The notes under the pieces were generated by a model that ran no database searches, had not been told where the DNA came from, and saw only the letters and a program-made list of their open reading frames with translations. A stretch of DNA of 64,000 bases from an uncultured Caldilinea sp. (GTDB lineage: Bacteria; Chloroflexota; Anaerolineae; Caldilineales; Caldilineaceae), in NCBI RefSeq assembly GCF_937128415.1, contig NZ_CAKZMJ010000057.1, positions 17,501 through 81,500 of the forward strand, read 5' to 3'. The stretch's first letter is position 1. Each line of letters starts with the position of its first letter. Shown piece by piece: positions 1 through 11,560 of the stretch. Both the position numbers and the translations under genes were made by a program.

Positions 1-2
1 TG

Positions 3-113
3 GACGGCCTGCTGCCTCGTGCGGATTTGATGCTCACAGAGCCCGTCAGCGCTCGCCGTTCTCCTCATCTGTTGGATAACAATCCGTTGGGTGACGTTTT
101 GGAAAGGGGATGA
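3..113 (+). CDS. C-terminal tail of an upstream gene (partial)
   Basis: The third forward frame is open from the window edge to a TGA at 111-113 and gives a plausible hydrophilic tail ending LLDNNPLGDVLERG. It stops 7 bases before the MFS start codon, a spacing typical of an operon. The rest of the gene lies outside the window, so I cannot name a function. The alternative is non-coding DNA, because 36 codons are too few to be certain. Confidence 0.45.
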   Translation, partial: DGLLPRADLMLTEPVSARRSPHLLDNNPLGDVLERG

Positions 114-120
114 AAAATTT

Positions 121-1452
121 ATGCGTGCACGGGCTGAGCAAAATCGCCTGATGACCATCTTTCTGATCGTCTTCGTCGACCTGCTGGGCTTCAGTCTGAT
201 TTTACCGTTGTTGCCCTACTATGCCAGGTCCTATGGCGCAAATGAGGCGATGATCGGGCTGTTGACCGCCTCCTATGCCGCCGCGCAGCTGATCGGCGCG
301 CCGGTGCTGGGACGCCTTTCGGACCGCTATGGGCGTCGTCCGATCCTGTTGGTCAGCATTTCAGGCACCGCCCTGGGTTTCTTCTTGTTAGGCGTGGCGG
401 AGACGTTGGGCCGCTCGATCGGCGTCGCCTTCTTCGGCGCCAACCTTGCCGCCATCAACGGCGCGGTGCTGAGCCTGCTCCTGGTCAGTCGCATTCTGGA
501 CGGTCTGACGGGCGGCAACATCAGCGTGGCGCAGGCCTACATCGCCGACATCACGCCGCCGGACGCGCGCGGCAAGGCGTTCGGCCTCATCGGCGCAGCG
601 TTTGGCCTGGGGTTTATTATCGGGCCGGTGATCGGCGGCCTGCTAGGTGAGCGCTTCGGCTACGCAGCGCCTGCGTTCGCTGCGTTGACGATCGCCACAT
701 TCAATCTGATCGCCGTCTATTTCTTCCTGCCTGAATCGGTGACCCCTGAGCGTCGCGCCGAGCTGGCCAGTCGTCCTCGCACCGCCTTCAGCTTGCGTGC
801 GCTGATCGCCGCCCTGCAGCGGCCGCGCGTCGGCCCCTTGTTTCACATTCGTTTCTTTTTCGGCATGGCTTTTTCCATGTTCCAGTCGATCTTCGCCATC
901 TATGCGTCCGGCGCGCCGCTCAATCTTTCAGTGGAACAGACGGGTTGGGTGTTGGGCTACGTCGGCGTGCTGGCGGTGCTGGTGCAGGGCTTCGCCATTG
1001 GGCGTTTGACCCGACGCTACAGCGACAAGCAGTTGATCCTGGCTGCGTCCCTCCTGATGGCCGTCTCCCTCTTTGCATGGGGAGTTGCGCCGAACGTCTG
1101 GACGTTGTTGATCGTCCTGGCGCCGCTGGCGTTCAGCGGCGGCGTGCTCAACACGGTGATCAACAGCGCGCTGAGCAAATCGGTGCACCCGGAAGAGGTG
1201 GGCGGGGTGCTGGGCATTTCGGCTTCGTTGGAGAGTCTGACGCGCGTGATTGCTCCGACCGTCGGCGGCGTGCTGCTTTCGCTGGCGCGCCCCTGGGGGC
1301 CGGCGCTCTTCACCGGCGTCGTCATGCTCTGGGTGGCCTCGTTTGCCTGGCGACGCCTTTTCGTCCATCCGGACCCGCCGTTGCAATCGCGTGAGGAGGC
1401 GTCGCCCTACGCTTATTCCGGTTCCTCAGGCGCTGCAGCGACGCGGTCGTAA
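121..1452 (+). CDS. MFS transporter, TetA-like drug/H+ antiporter family
   Basis: This 443-residue protein has about twelve hydrophobic segments. The family's motif A, GRLSDRYGRR, lies in the loop between segments 2 and 3, and an N-terminal segment reads FVDLLGFSLILPLLPYY, as in TetA/Bcr-type transporters. It should export a small molecule across the cytoplasmic membrane in exchange for protons; the substrate cannot be read from sequence. I chose the ATG at 121 because GGAAAGGGGA at 101-110 sits at ribosome-binding distance. An in-frame GTG at 91 would add ten residues but overlaps the upstream reading frame. The gene is followed by an inverted repeat and then an exporter operon in the same direction. 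Confidence 0.9.
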   Translation: MRARAEQNRLMTIFLIVFVDLLGFSLILPLLPYYARSYGANEAMIGLLTASYAAAQLIGAPVLGRLSDRYGRRPILLVSISGTALGFFLLGVAETLGRSIGVAFFGANLAAINGAVLSLLLVSRILDGLTGGNISVAQAYIADITPPDARGKAFGLIGAAFGLGFIIGPVIGGLLGERFGYAAPAFAALTIATFNLIAVYFFLPESVTPERRAELASRPRTAFSLRALIAALQRPRVGPLFHIRFFFGMAFSMFQSIFAIYASGAPLNLSVEQTGWVLGYVGVLAVLVQGFAIGRLTRRYSDKQLILAASLLMAVSLFAWGVAPNVWTLLIVLAPLAFSGGVLNTVINSALSKSVHPEEVGGVLGISASLESLTRVIAPTVGGVLLSLARPWGPALFTGVVMLWVASFAWRRLFVHPDPPLQSREEASPYAYSGSSGAAATRS

Positions 1453-1460
1453 AGGGGAGT

Positions 1461-1549
1461 GTGTTTCGTGATGCGTATTTCGTGGTGCGTGTTTCGTGGA
1501 GTTAAGGATGTGCAGATATGCAATACGGAACACGCACCACGCAACAAAT
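1461..1549. repeat. GTGTTTCGTG/GTTGCGTG family inverted repeat, copy A
   Basis: The gap between the MFS and HlyD genes is filled by a degenerate repeat. GTGTTTCGTG occurs twice with a 28-base period (1461-1470 and 1489-1498). The arm at 1481-1496 is matched in inverted orientation, 15 of 16 bases, by 1526-1541. Related repeats occur at about 36.1 kb and 38.1 kb. The transcript could fold into a long hairpin. Confidence 0.7.
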
Positions 1550-1578
1550 CAGTATGGGAGTAAGAAAGCGAACCATTT

Positions 1579-4064
<2,486 letters not shown>

Positions 4065-4088
4065 CAAAAGAGAGAAAGGGCGTACGCA

Positions 4089-4886
4089 GTGATCGGTTTG
4101 GAAGCCATCAACGTGACTAAAGTCTACGGCGCAGGCGCAACCGCCGTCACCGCCGTCAACGACGTTTCGCTGAGTGTGCGCAGGGGAGAGTTCGTGGCGC
4201 TGGTCGGACCAAGCGGCTCCGGCAAGACCACCATGCTCGCCATGCTGGCCGGCCTGCTCAGGCCGAGCGCCGGGCAGATTTTTATCGCCGGTCAGGACAT
4301 CGGGCGCATGAGCGAAACGCAACGCACGCGCTTTCGCGGCCGCTATATCGGCTTTGCCTTCCAATCGAACAATTTGGTTCCCTATCTGACGGCTCTGGAA
4401 AATGTGGAATTGTTGCTGCGGCTCAACGGCAAGTTGGATCGCAATGGACGGGAGCGGGCGCGGGATCTACTCGTGCGGCTTGGGCTGGGCGAGCGGCTTC
4501 ACAATCGTCCCAATCAGCTTTCGGGCGGGCAGCAACAGCGCGTCGCCATCGCCCGCGCCCTGATTCACGAGCCGGAGGTCGTGCTCGCCGACGAGCCGAC
4601 CGCCAGCCTCGACACCGAGCGCGCCCATCAGGTCGTGCAGACTTTCGCCGAGCTGATCCATGAGCAGAACCGCGCCGGCATCATGGTGACGCACGATCTG
4701 CGCATGTGCAAATATGTGGATCGCGTGATCCAGATGATGGATGGGAAGGTGAGCCGAGTCATCACCGATCGCCGGGAAATTTTGCGGCTGGCCGGCGCCG
4801 CCGACGAACTCGATGGGCATCCCCCGTCCGTCAACGGGAAGCCGGCGTTGGCGGGCGATCCGCTGGCGATCCTCCAAGGCGTTTGA
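4089..4886 (+). CDS. ABC exporter ATP-binding protein, MacB/LolD/DevA type
   Basis: This 265-residue ATPase has Walker A GPSGSGKTT, signature LSGGQQQRVAIARAL, Walker B VVLADEPTASLD and the H-loop VTHD. About 40 extra residues follow the nucleotide-binding domain. The start is GTG with AGAGAAAGGG just upstream. It completes a three-gene adaptor-permease-ATPase operon. A strong hairpin 45 bases after the stop probably ends the transcript. Confidence 0.93.
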   Translation: MIGLEAINVTKVYGAGATAVTAVNDVSLSVRRGEFVALVGPSGSGKTTMLAMLAGLLRPSAGQIFIAGQDIGRMSETQRTRFRGRYIGFAFQSNNLVPYLTALENVELLLRLNGKLDRNGRERARDLLVRLGLGERLHNRPNQLSGGQQQRVAIARALIHEPEVVLADEPTASLDTERAHQVVQTFAELIHEQNRAGIMVTHDLRMCKYVDRVIQMMDGKVSRVITDRREILRLAGAADELDGHPPSVNGKPALAGDPLAILQGV

Positions 4887-4931
4887 CAGGCCGAGGAAGC
4901 CCCCAGGGAAAGATGGGTGTTTTGCGCAGGA

Positions 4932-4960
4932 AGACGCACGGAGCGCACCTCCGTGCGTCT
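4932..4960 (+). terminator. Hairpin terminator after the MacAB-like operon
   Basis: An 11-bp perfect stem (AGACGCACGGA with TCCGTGCGTCT) closes a 7-base loop. The T-run after it is weak (CTTGAATTT), so it could be a factor-dependent or pausing terminator. Confidence 0.55.
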
Positions 4961-5046
4961 CGCTTGAATTTCCCCGCTTTGTCTTCTCCGATTCACCGTT
5001 CTGGCCTTTGCAAGTCATTTGCCCCGTTTGGAGCCTCCAAAATTGC

Positions 5047-5075
5047 TTTACAAAACGTCCAGACGGCGGTAAAGT
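5047..5075 (+). promoter_or_regulatory. Candidate sigma-70 promoter of the histidine kinase
   Basis: TTTACA at 5047-5052 and TAAAGT at 5070-5075 are separated by 17 bases, about 60 bases before the kinase start. The match is read by eye only. Confidence 0.4.
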
Positions 5076-5138
5076 AAAAAATTCCTGGATGCTTCCACCG
5101 TCTTCGGCGATGAGTGAACACGAACAGGGGGAGAGCGC

Positions 5139-7862
5139 ATGTCGCATCCTGCAAAAATTCTTTTGATCGGCTCCGACAAGACCTTACTGGCGGAAATGGA
5201 AAACCTGTTGCGCTCCGCTGCGTTGACCGTCATGACGATGCTGTGGAGCGATGCGCTCCTGCCGAGCGCGCGGAATGGCGCCGTGCGCATCCGGGCCAAT
5301 CTGGCCATCGTCGACCTGCGTGCGCTCGCCGATCCGTTGGATGCATTCCGTCGACTTCAGCTTCTCCTGCCCGAGACCCCGTGCATGGCCCTGGCGTCGC
5401 CGGAACAGGAACTGCTGGTTGAGACGGCGCTTGCAGAAGGGGCTGTGGATTGCATGTTGACGACGCCAAAGCTGCAGGCGCGCCTGTTGAAGCGAGTGAG
5501 GCTCCTGCTCGAGCTGGAAAACGCCTCACTCCACGCCTTGACATCGAGACGACGGGGCGCCGTCAGTTTCGACAATGCGCCGATTGGCCTCTTCCGATGC
5601 ACAAGTGGAGGCATGCTGACCGTTGTCAACTCAACCATGGCCAGAATTTTGGGCGTGTCGTCCAGAGAATTGTTGCAGGAAACGCTGCTTTGGGACTGGT
5701 TTGCAGATCGGGAGGAAGCGGGCCGCTGGCGAGACGTCTTTACGGCGCAGTGGTCACCCTATTCGGGTGAATGCCGGATGCGTCGGGCCGATAATGCAAC
5801 GTTATGGGCGCGCGTCAGCATCGAGTGGGTAGTCGAGCCGGAGAGCGGTTTCATCCACGGCGAAGGTTTGCTGGAAGACATCACCGAGCAGCGCCGAGTA
5901 CAGAGCGCCCTGCGCGCTTCGGAGGAGAAGCTGCGCTTGATCTTCGAGCACGCCTTCGACGGCATCAGCATCTACGAAGAACTTCCCGAAAGTGGCTCGC
6001 GGCGATTGCTCGAATGCAACGATCGCTATTGTGAGATGGCCGGACGCAGCCGAGAGGAACTTTTAACCATCGGCAACACCTCATTGGTGCACCGCAAGAT
6101 CGGTCGCGTCTTCACACGGGCGGAAAATCTTTTTATCCGGCAGCATAAGATTCCCTACCGGGGCTTCTTCTCTTGGATTCGTCCGGATGGCAAGCCGAAT
6201 GTGATTGAATATTCTGCGGCGCCCATCGACGTAGAGGGCCGACCGTTGACGATCGGGATCGACCGCGACATCACCGACCAGATTCAGGCGCAAGAGTCGG
6301 CGATGCGTCGCGCCGACCATATGGAGGCCATCAATGCGGTGATCGGTGCGGCGGCTGCCGCCGTCGACGTGCGAGCGCTGCTCGAGCACGCAGTTCAGGC
6401 GCTGGTGCAAGGGCTGATCGCAGACGGCGCCGTGATGTGGACGAGGGATGAAATTGCAGTCGCCGGCATCGACGAAGCAGAGGCGAGGCGCTGGATGGCG
6501 CGCTTCGACCGGACGCAAACGAGCGCCTATCTCATCGAGGACGCCTCTTCGCCCGCAAGTTCTGGCCAGGGCGAGCGGTGGCTGGCCGCGCCGATCGTCC
6601 ATGAGGGGCGCCTGTTCGGCGGGCTGATGGCGCGCGGGGTGGACGTGGATGCGTGGCCTGAGGATGCATTGGCGCTCGCGAGCGCAGTCGGCAAGGAAGT
6701 GGGCGCCGCCGTCGAACGCTTCCATCTCTTCGAGCAAACGCTGCAACAGGGACGCATTGCCGCTGTGGGACGACTGGCGGCCGGCGTCGCCCATGATTTC
6801 AACAATATTCTGGCCGTCATCCTGCTGCAGACGCAATTGCTCGAACTGGAGCCGACGCTCTCCGAGAAGAGTCGGCTGCGGCTTCGCACCATCGCCGAAC
6901 GGACGCAATACGCCGCCAACCTGGTCCGACAGATTCTGGACTTTAGCCTGAAATCTGTCTTGAACAAGGCCCCGGTCAATCTCTCGTTGCTGCTCGATGA
7001 TGTCGCCGATCTTCTGCGTCGCACCTTTCCCGAAAATATCCAGATCATCGTAGAGAACGCTTCACTGCAAGGGTTCGTGCACGGCGATTTTACGATGCTC
7101 AAGCAGGCGCTGCTCAATTTAGCGCTCAACGCCCAAGACGCCATGCCCGAGGGTGGCGCTTTGAGCCTGCGCGTCGAACGATTGGAAGGGACGGGCGACT
7201 CCAGGACGGACCATCACGGCGAATGGCTGCGGTTGACCGTGCGCGACGATGGGGTCGGCATCTCGGGCGACGTTTTGCCGCATATCTTTGAGCCGTTTTT
7301 CACCACCAAAGAGGTGGGCAAGGGCGTCGGCCTTGGGCTGGCGCAGGTGTATGGCATTGTCAAACAGCACGGCGGCGAAGTCTCGGTAGTCAGCCAGCCC
7401 GGTCAGGGCGCCGCCTTCTTCATCGACTTGCCTGCTTTTCATCCGGAGCTTCCGATCGCGCCGCCTACGCTTCCCACCAGCCCCTCGGCTTCCGTGCGAT
7501 TGCTTTACGTCGAAGATGAATCGCTTCTGCGGGAAACATTTTGCGATCTGTTGGAACTGCACGGCTACGAGGTCTGGCCCGCCGCCGACGGAGAGGAGGC
7601 GCTCGCCCGCTACGGCGAACGGCTGGCGGAGGTTGATCTGATGATCACCGACCTTGCCATGCCCGGCATGAACGGCGTCGAGCTCCATCGCGAATTGCGC
7701 AGGCGGCTGCCGTCGCTGCGCACGATCGTGCTGAGCGGTTATCCCGCCGAACACCATCTTTCCCATCACGCCTACGAAGGCATTGTGGCGTGGCTCCAGA
7801 AACCGGTCGGCGTAGCGACGCTCACCGCCCAGATCGAAGAGGCGCTCAAGGCCAAAGCATGA
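5139..7862 (+). CDS. Hybrid sensor histidine kinase (REC-PAS-PAS-GAF-HisKA-HATPase-REC)
   Basis: The 907-residue protein has no membrane segment, so it should sense in the cytoplasm. In order it shows a receiver-like domain (about 1-125), two PAS domains (about 140-255 and 260-385), a GAF-like region (about 395-530), the phosphoacceptor H-box GVAHDFNN with His552, a HATPase domain with DDGVGIS and GVGLGLAQVYG, and a C-terminal receiver with phospho-Asp838 in MITDLAMPG. The N-terminal receiver keeps an Asp in IVDLRA but lacks the usual paired acids (it reads LLIGSDK). A ribosome site AGGGGGA lies 6 bases before the ATG. There is no adjacent output regulator, so its partner must be elsewhere. 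Confidence 0.9.
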   Translation: MSHPAKILLIGSDKTLLAEMENLLRSAALTVMTMLWSDALLPSARNGAVRIRANLAIVDLRALADPLDAFRRLQLLLPETPCMALASPEQELLVETALAEGAVDCMLTTPKLQARLLKRVRLLLELENASLHALTSRRRGAVSFDNAPIGLFRCTSGGMLTVVNSTMARILGVSSRELLQETLLWDWFADREEAGRWRDVFTAQWSPYSGECRMRRADNATLWARVSIEWVVEPESGFIHGEGLLEDITEQRRVQSALRASEEKLRLIFEHAFDGISIYEELPESGSRRLLECNDRYCEMAGRSREELLTIGNTSLVHRKIGRVFTRAENLFIRQHKIPYRGFFSWIRPDGKPNVIEYSAAPIDVEGRPLTIGIDRDITDQIQAQESAMRRADHMEAINAVIGAAAAAVDVRALLEHAVQALVQGLIADGAVMWTRDEIAVAGIDEAEARRWMARFDRTQTSAYLIEDASSPASSGQGERWLAAPIVHEGRLFGGLMARGVDVDAWPEDALALASAVGKEVGAAVERFHLFEQTLQQGRIAAVGRLAAGVAHDFNNILAVILLQTQLLELEPTLSEKSRLRLRTIAERTQYAANLVRQILDFSLKSVLNKAPVNLSLLLDDVADLLRRTFPENIQIIVENASLQGFVHGDFTMLKQALLNLALNAQDAMPEGGALSLRVERLEGTGDSRTDHHGEWLRLTVRDDGVGISGDVLPHIFEPFFTTKEVGKGVGLGLAQVYGIVKQHGGEVSVVSQPGQGAAFFIDLPAFHPELPIAPPTLPTSPSASVRLLYVEDESLLRETFCDLLELHGYEVWPAADGEEALARYGERLAEVDLMITDLAMPGMNGVELHRELRRRLPSLRTIVLSGYPAEHHLSHHAYEGIVAWLQKPVGVATLTAQIEEALKAKA

Positions 7863-7950
7863 GCCTATTATTCTTCTCAAGCGTTGCTGCCTTCTCGAGA
7901 ACTAGGCCTTCTTCTTTAAACTTGTCGTCGTTCTGGACACACCGTTATAA

Positions 7951-8136
7951 TATCTCGACCGAAGAATAGCTTTGGAAGCGGCGCACATTTCGCTAGATCT
8001 GAAACTGGCAATGGCGGATAGCATCATTCTGGCCACCGCGCGCGTCCACGACGCTGTCTTATGGACACAGGACTCACACTTTGCGGGTCTGGAAGCAGTG
8101 CACTACATTGCAAAAAAGAAGAACAGCCCAAACTGA
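7951..8136 (+). pseudogene. Remnant of a VapC-like PIN-domain toxin gene
   Basis: The frame from 7951 to the TGA at 8134-8136 encodes the C-terminal half of a PIN ribonuclease. It includes the motif MADSIILATARVHDA, with the conserved acidic residue of the third catalytic position, and LWTQDSHFAGL, with the fourth. No start codon with a ribosome site and no N-terminal domain are present. A TAA interrupts the same frame just upstream, although the preceding bases could encode a PIN-like start (VVVLDTPL). No antitoxin gene remains next to it. I call it decayed. Confidence 0.7.
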
Positions 8137-8225
8137 AACATCATCCTCACTCATCTTACGCAGTTGGCTGTGTTTGCGGGAAGCTCTAGATTTTTACTAA
8201 ACGCGAAGACGCCGTTTCCTTGTCG

Positions 8226-8244
8226 GTGCGGCTCCTAGCCGCAC
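8226..8244. repeat. Small perfect hairpin, 8-bp stem and 3-base loop
   Basis: GTGCGGCT and AGCCGCAC flank a CCT loop. The same geometry recurs 40 bases on at 8285-8303. Confidence 0.6.
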
Positions 8245-8284
8245 ACTCTCGATACACCACAAGGTTTTAGGAGGATTCAAAGGA

Positions 8285-8303
8285 GCGCAGCTGCGAGCTG
8301 CGC
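8285..8303. repeat. Second small perfect hairpin, 8-bp stem and 3-base loop
   Basis: GCGCAGCT and AGCTGCGC flank a GCG loop. Its dimensions match the hairpin at 8226-8244, which suggests related palindromic units. Confidence 0.6.
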
Positions 8304-8458
8304 CTATGGGTTGCCAGAATCCTTTGTGAAATTCCTCCCAGCTTCCTGAAAGGTTGCACTCTACAAGAAGGCGTCATCGAACTGCGTAACAAGAGATTCC
8401 ACAATTCAGGAGCCGTTTTGTTGGAATTGCGCGGGCGTTGCGATTGCCGTAAAAAGCG

Positions 8459-8489
8459 TTGCGATCCATATGAGGCGTTGTGATACAAT
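8459..8489 (+). promoter_or_regulatory. Candidate promoter of the RbsA-like gene
   Basis: TTGCGA at 8459-8464 and TACAAT at 8484-8489 are 19 bases apart and lie about 35 bases before the likely start. The spacing is on the long side. Confidence 0.35.
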
Positions 8490-8525
8490 AGCGCACGCTG
8501 TTTTTCACGACGCTGAGTGCGTATC

Positions 8526-10073
8526 ATGATAAATCGTATGGCTCAAGTTGCGTCCGCCCAACCGTTGGTCTCCATTCGTCGCGTCAGCAAGCGTTATCCC
8601 GGCGTCCTGGCAGTGGACGACGTCTCGCTCGATCTTTTTGCGGGCGAGGTGCATGGTCTGGTGGGCGAAAACGGGGCCGGCAAGTCGACGCTAATTAAGT
8701 TGCTGGCGGGAGCCATCGCGCGCGACCAGGGGGAGATTCTGGTGCGTGGTCGACCGGCGGAGCTGCGCCATGTATGGGAGGCGAAGCGGCTGGGGCTGGC
8801 CTTTATCCACCAGGAACTGAACCTGATCCCTTACTTCACCGCCGTCGAGAACATCTTCCTCGGCCACGCCTACCCGCGGCGTCGCTGGGGCGGCGTCGAC
8901 TGGCGCAGGTTGCGGATGCATGCGCAGAAGGTGCTGGAGCAGCTCGGCGCAGACATTCCACTCGATCTCCCGGTCAGTCGTCTCTCCCCAGGGCAACAGA
9001 CCCTCGTTTCGATCGCCCATGCGCTGGCCGCCGACGCCGACCTGATCGTGATGGACGAGCCGACCGCCTCCCTGACCGATCAGGAGATCGAGCATCTCTT
9101 CGCCGTCATTCGCACGGTGCAACAGCGAGGCGTCGGCGTGCTCTATATCTCTCATCGGCTGGCCGAGATCTTCGCCATCACGCAGCGCATTACGGTGATG
9201 CGCAACGGTCGCGTCGTGACGACGCAGCCGACTGCAGCTGTGACCGAGCGCGACCTGGTGCAGTGGATGACCGGACGTACGGTCGATGCGATCTATCCTC
9301 CACGTTCGCCCGCCACGCAGACGCCGCTGCTCACCGTCGCCGGGCTGAGCGGCCATTTTTGCCGGGACATCTCCTTCACATTGCATTGCGGCGAGGTGTT
9401 GGGGGTCGCCGGCCTGATCGGCTCCGGGCGCAGCGAGCTGTTGCGCATGCTCTTCGGCGCAGCGCCGGTGCTCGCCGGCTCGATTCACCTGCACGGCGAG
9501 CGCGGCGCGCAGCCAGTCCGTCCCCGTTCGCCTGCGGAAGCCTATCGCCTGGGGCTGGCGCTGGCGCCGGAGGAGCGACGCTCCCAAGGGTTGGTGTTGA
9601 CGCGACCGATCTACGAAAATACGACGCTGACTTTTCTACGCAACTTTGCGCGCAGCGGGTGGCTGCTGGATCGCCGCCGCGAGATTGACGCCACCGTGCA
9701 GCTGGGCGCGCGGCTCGGCCTGCGCAGCCGCTCCCCGCGGCAGCCGGTGGCGCAGCTTTCCGGCGGCAACCAGCAGAAAGTCGTCTTCGCCCGCGCGTTG
9801 GCGGGGGAGGTGCGCGTGCTGCTGCTGGATGAACCGACGCGCGGGGTGGACGTGGGCGCGAAGCAGGACATTTACCGCATCATCCGCGACCTGACTGCCC
9901 AGGGCGTCGGTGTGCTGCTGGTCAGCTCCGAGCTGCCCGAGGTGCTGGGGCTTGCGCACCGGCTGATCGTCCTGCGCGAGGGGCGCCAGGTCGCCACGCT
10001 CGACGCCGACGCTGTGGGAGAAGAGGAAGTGCTTGCCTATTGCTTTGGGGTGGGCGCGACGCAAGCGCCCTGA
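8526..10073 (+). CDS. Sugar ABC importer ATPase, RbsA/MglA/XylG type
   Basis: The protein of about 515 residues has two tandem ATPase domains. The first has Walker A GENGAGKST and Walker B LIVMDEPTASL. The second has the degenerate Walker A (GLIGSGRSEL) typical of RbsA/MglA, plus LSGGNQQKVVFARAL and LLLDEPTRGVDVG. This class energises CUT2 importers for monosaccharides or nucleosides. No CUT2 permease or binding protein is adjacent, so it is an orphan here. The start is uncertain: GTG 8517, ATG 8526 and ATG 8538 are in frame and none has a clear ribosome site. The next gene begins within 30 bases of its stop. Confidence 0.9.
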   Translation: MINRMAQVASAQPLVSIRRVSKRYPGVLAVDDVSLDLFAGEVHGLVGENGAGKSTLIKLLAGAIARDQGEILVRGRPAELRHVWEAKRLGLAFIHQELNLIPYFTAVENIFLGHAYPRRRWGGVDWRRLRMHAQKVLEQLGADIPLDLPVSRLSPGQQTLVSIAHALAADADLIVMDEPTASLTDQEIEHLFAVIRTVQQRGVGVLYISHRLAEIFAITQRITVMRNGRVVTTQPTAAVTERDLVQWMTGRTVDAIYPPRSPATQTPLLTVAGLSGHFCRDISFTLHCGEVLGVAGLIGSGRSELLRMLFGAAPVLAGSIHLHGERGAQPVRPRSPAEAYRLGLALAPEERRSQGLVLTRPIYENTTLTFLRNFARSGWLLDRRREIDATVQLGARLGLRSRSPRQPVAQLSGGNQQKVVFARALAGEVRVLLLDEPTRGVDVGAKQDIYRIIRDLTAQGVGVLLVSSELPEVLGLAHRLIVLREGRQVATLDADAVGEEEVLAYCFGVGATQAP

Positions 10074-10102
10074 TGTCTTATCTGGAGCAGGAGAAGGCGC
10101 CG

Positions 10103-11080
<978 letters not shown>

Positions 11081-11116
11081 ACCTGGAGATCGATAGGAAG
11101 GGAATATTGAGGCGTG

Positions 11117-11536
11117 ATGAATCTGTTCAAGTCGTTCAAAAATCTGTGGCGCAGGCCCGCGCCTGCGAAAAAGCCGATGACGCCGCTCTCTCCGGAGCTG
11201 GAGCCAGAAGAAGTTGTTGTGCCGGAGCTGGCCCCACGCGAGGTGCAGGAACGGCTGCGGGGCGATGCGCCTCCCCTCCTTCTCGACGTGCGCGAACCGT
11301 ATGAATGGCGTCAGGTGCGCATTCCCGGCGCGTTGCACATCCCGATGAACAGCGTCCCCGACCGCCTGGACGCGTTGCCGTCAGATCGCCCGATCGTCGT
11401 CTTTTGCGCCCATGGGATCCGCTCCTTTGGGGTGGCGCACTTTTTACGGCAGCACGGGCTGGAGGCGTACAATCTGGCGGGCGGCATTACGCAGTGGCAA
11501 ATTCAGGGCGGCGAGGTCGAGGGGCGTCGATCCTGA
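11117..11536 (+). CDS. Rhodanese-domain sulfurtransferase
   Basis: The protein has 139 residues: a basic N-terminal tail of about 40 residues, then a single rhodanese domain (LLDVREPYEWRQVRIPGALHIPM). The active-site loop is CAHGIRS with Cys97, and the domain ends with AGGITQW. It would transfer sulfane sulfur or bind a sulfur or seleno group in the cytoplasm. The ATG at 11117 follows GAGG; a GTG one codon earlier is the alternative. It converges on the ABC exporter gene with only 24 bases between the stops. Confidence 0.9.
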   Translation: MNLFKSFKNLWRRPAPAKKPMTPLSPELEPEEVVVPELAPREVQERLRGDAPPLLLDVREPYEWRQVRIPGALHIPMNSVPDRLDALPSDRPIVVFCAHGIRSFGVAHFLRQHGLEAYNLAGGITQWQIQGGEVEGRRS

Positions 11537-11560
11537 ACGCGTCGGCCGATTGGGGATTTT

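Larger units (their letters stand above)
7863..8516. other. 654-base stretch with no intact gene
   Basis: Between the kinase and the RbsA-like ATPase I find only a broken PIN-domain fragment (7951-8136), two small perfect hairpins (8226-8244 and 8285-8303) and a candidate promoter near 8459-8489. It reads like a scar left by loss of a toxin-antitoxin pair. Confidence 0.7.
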
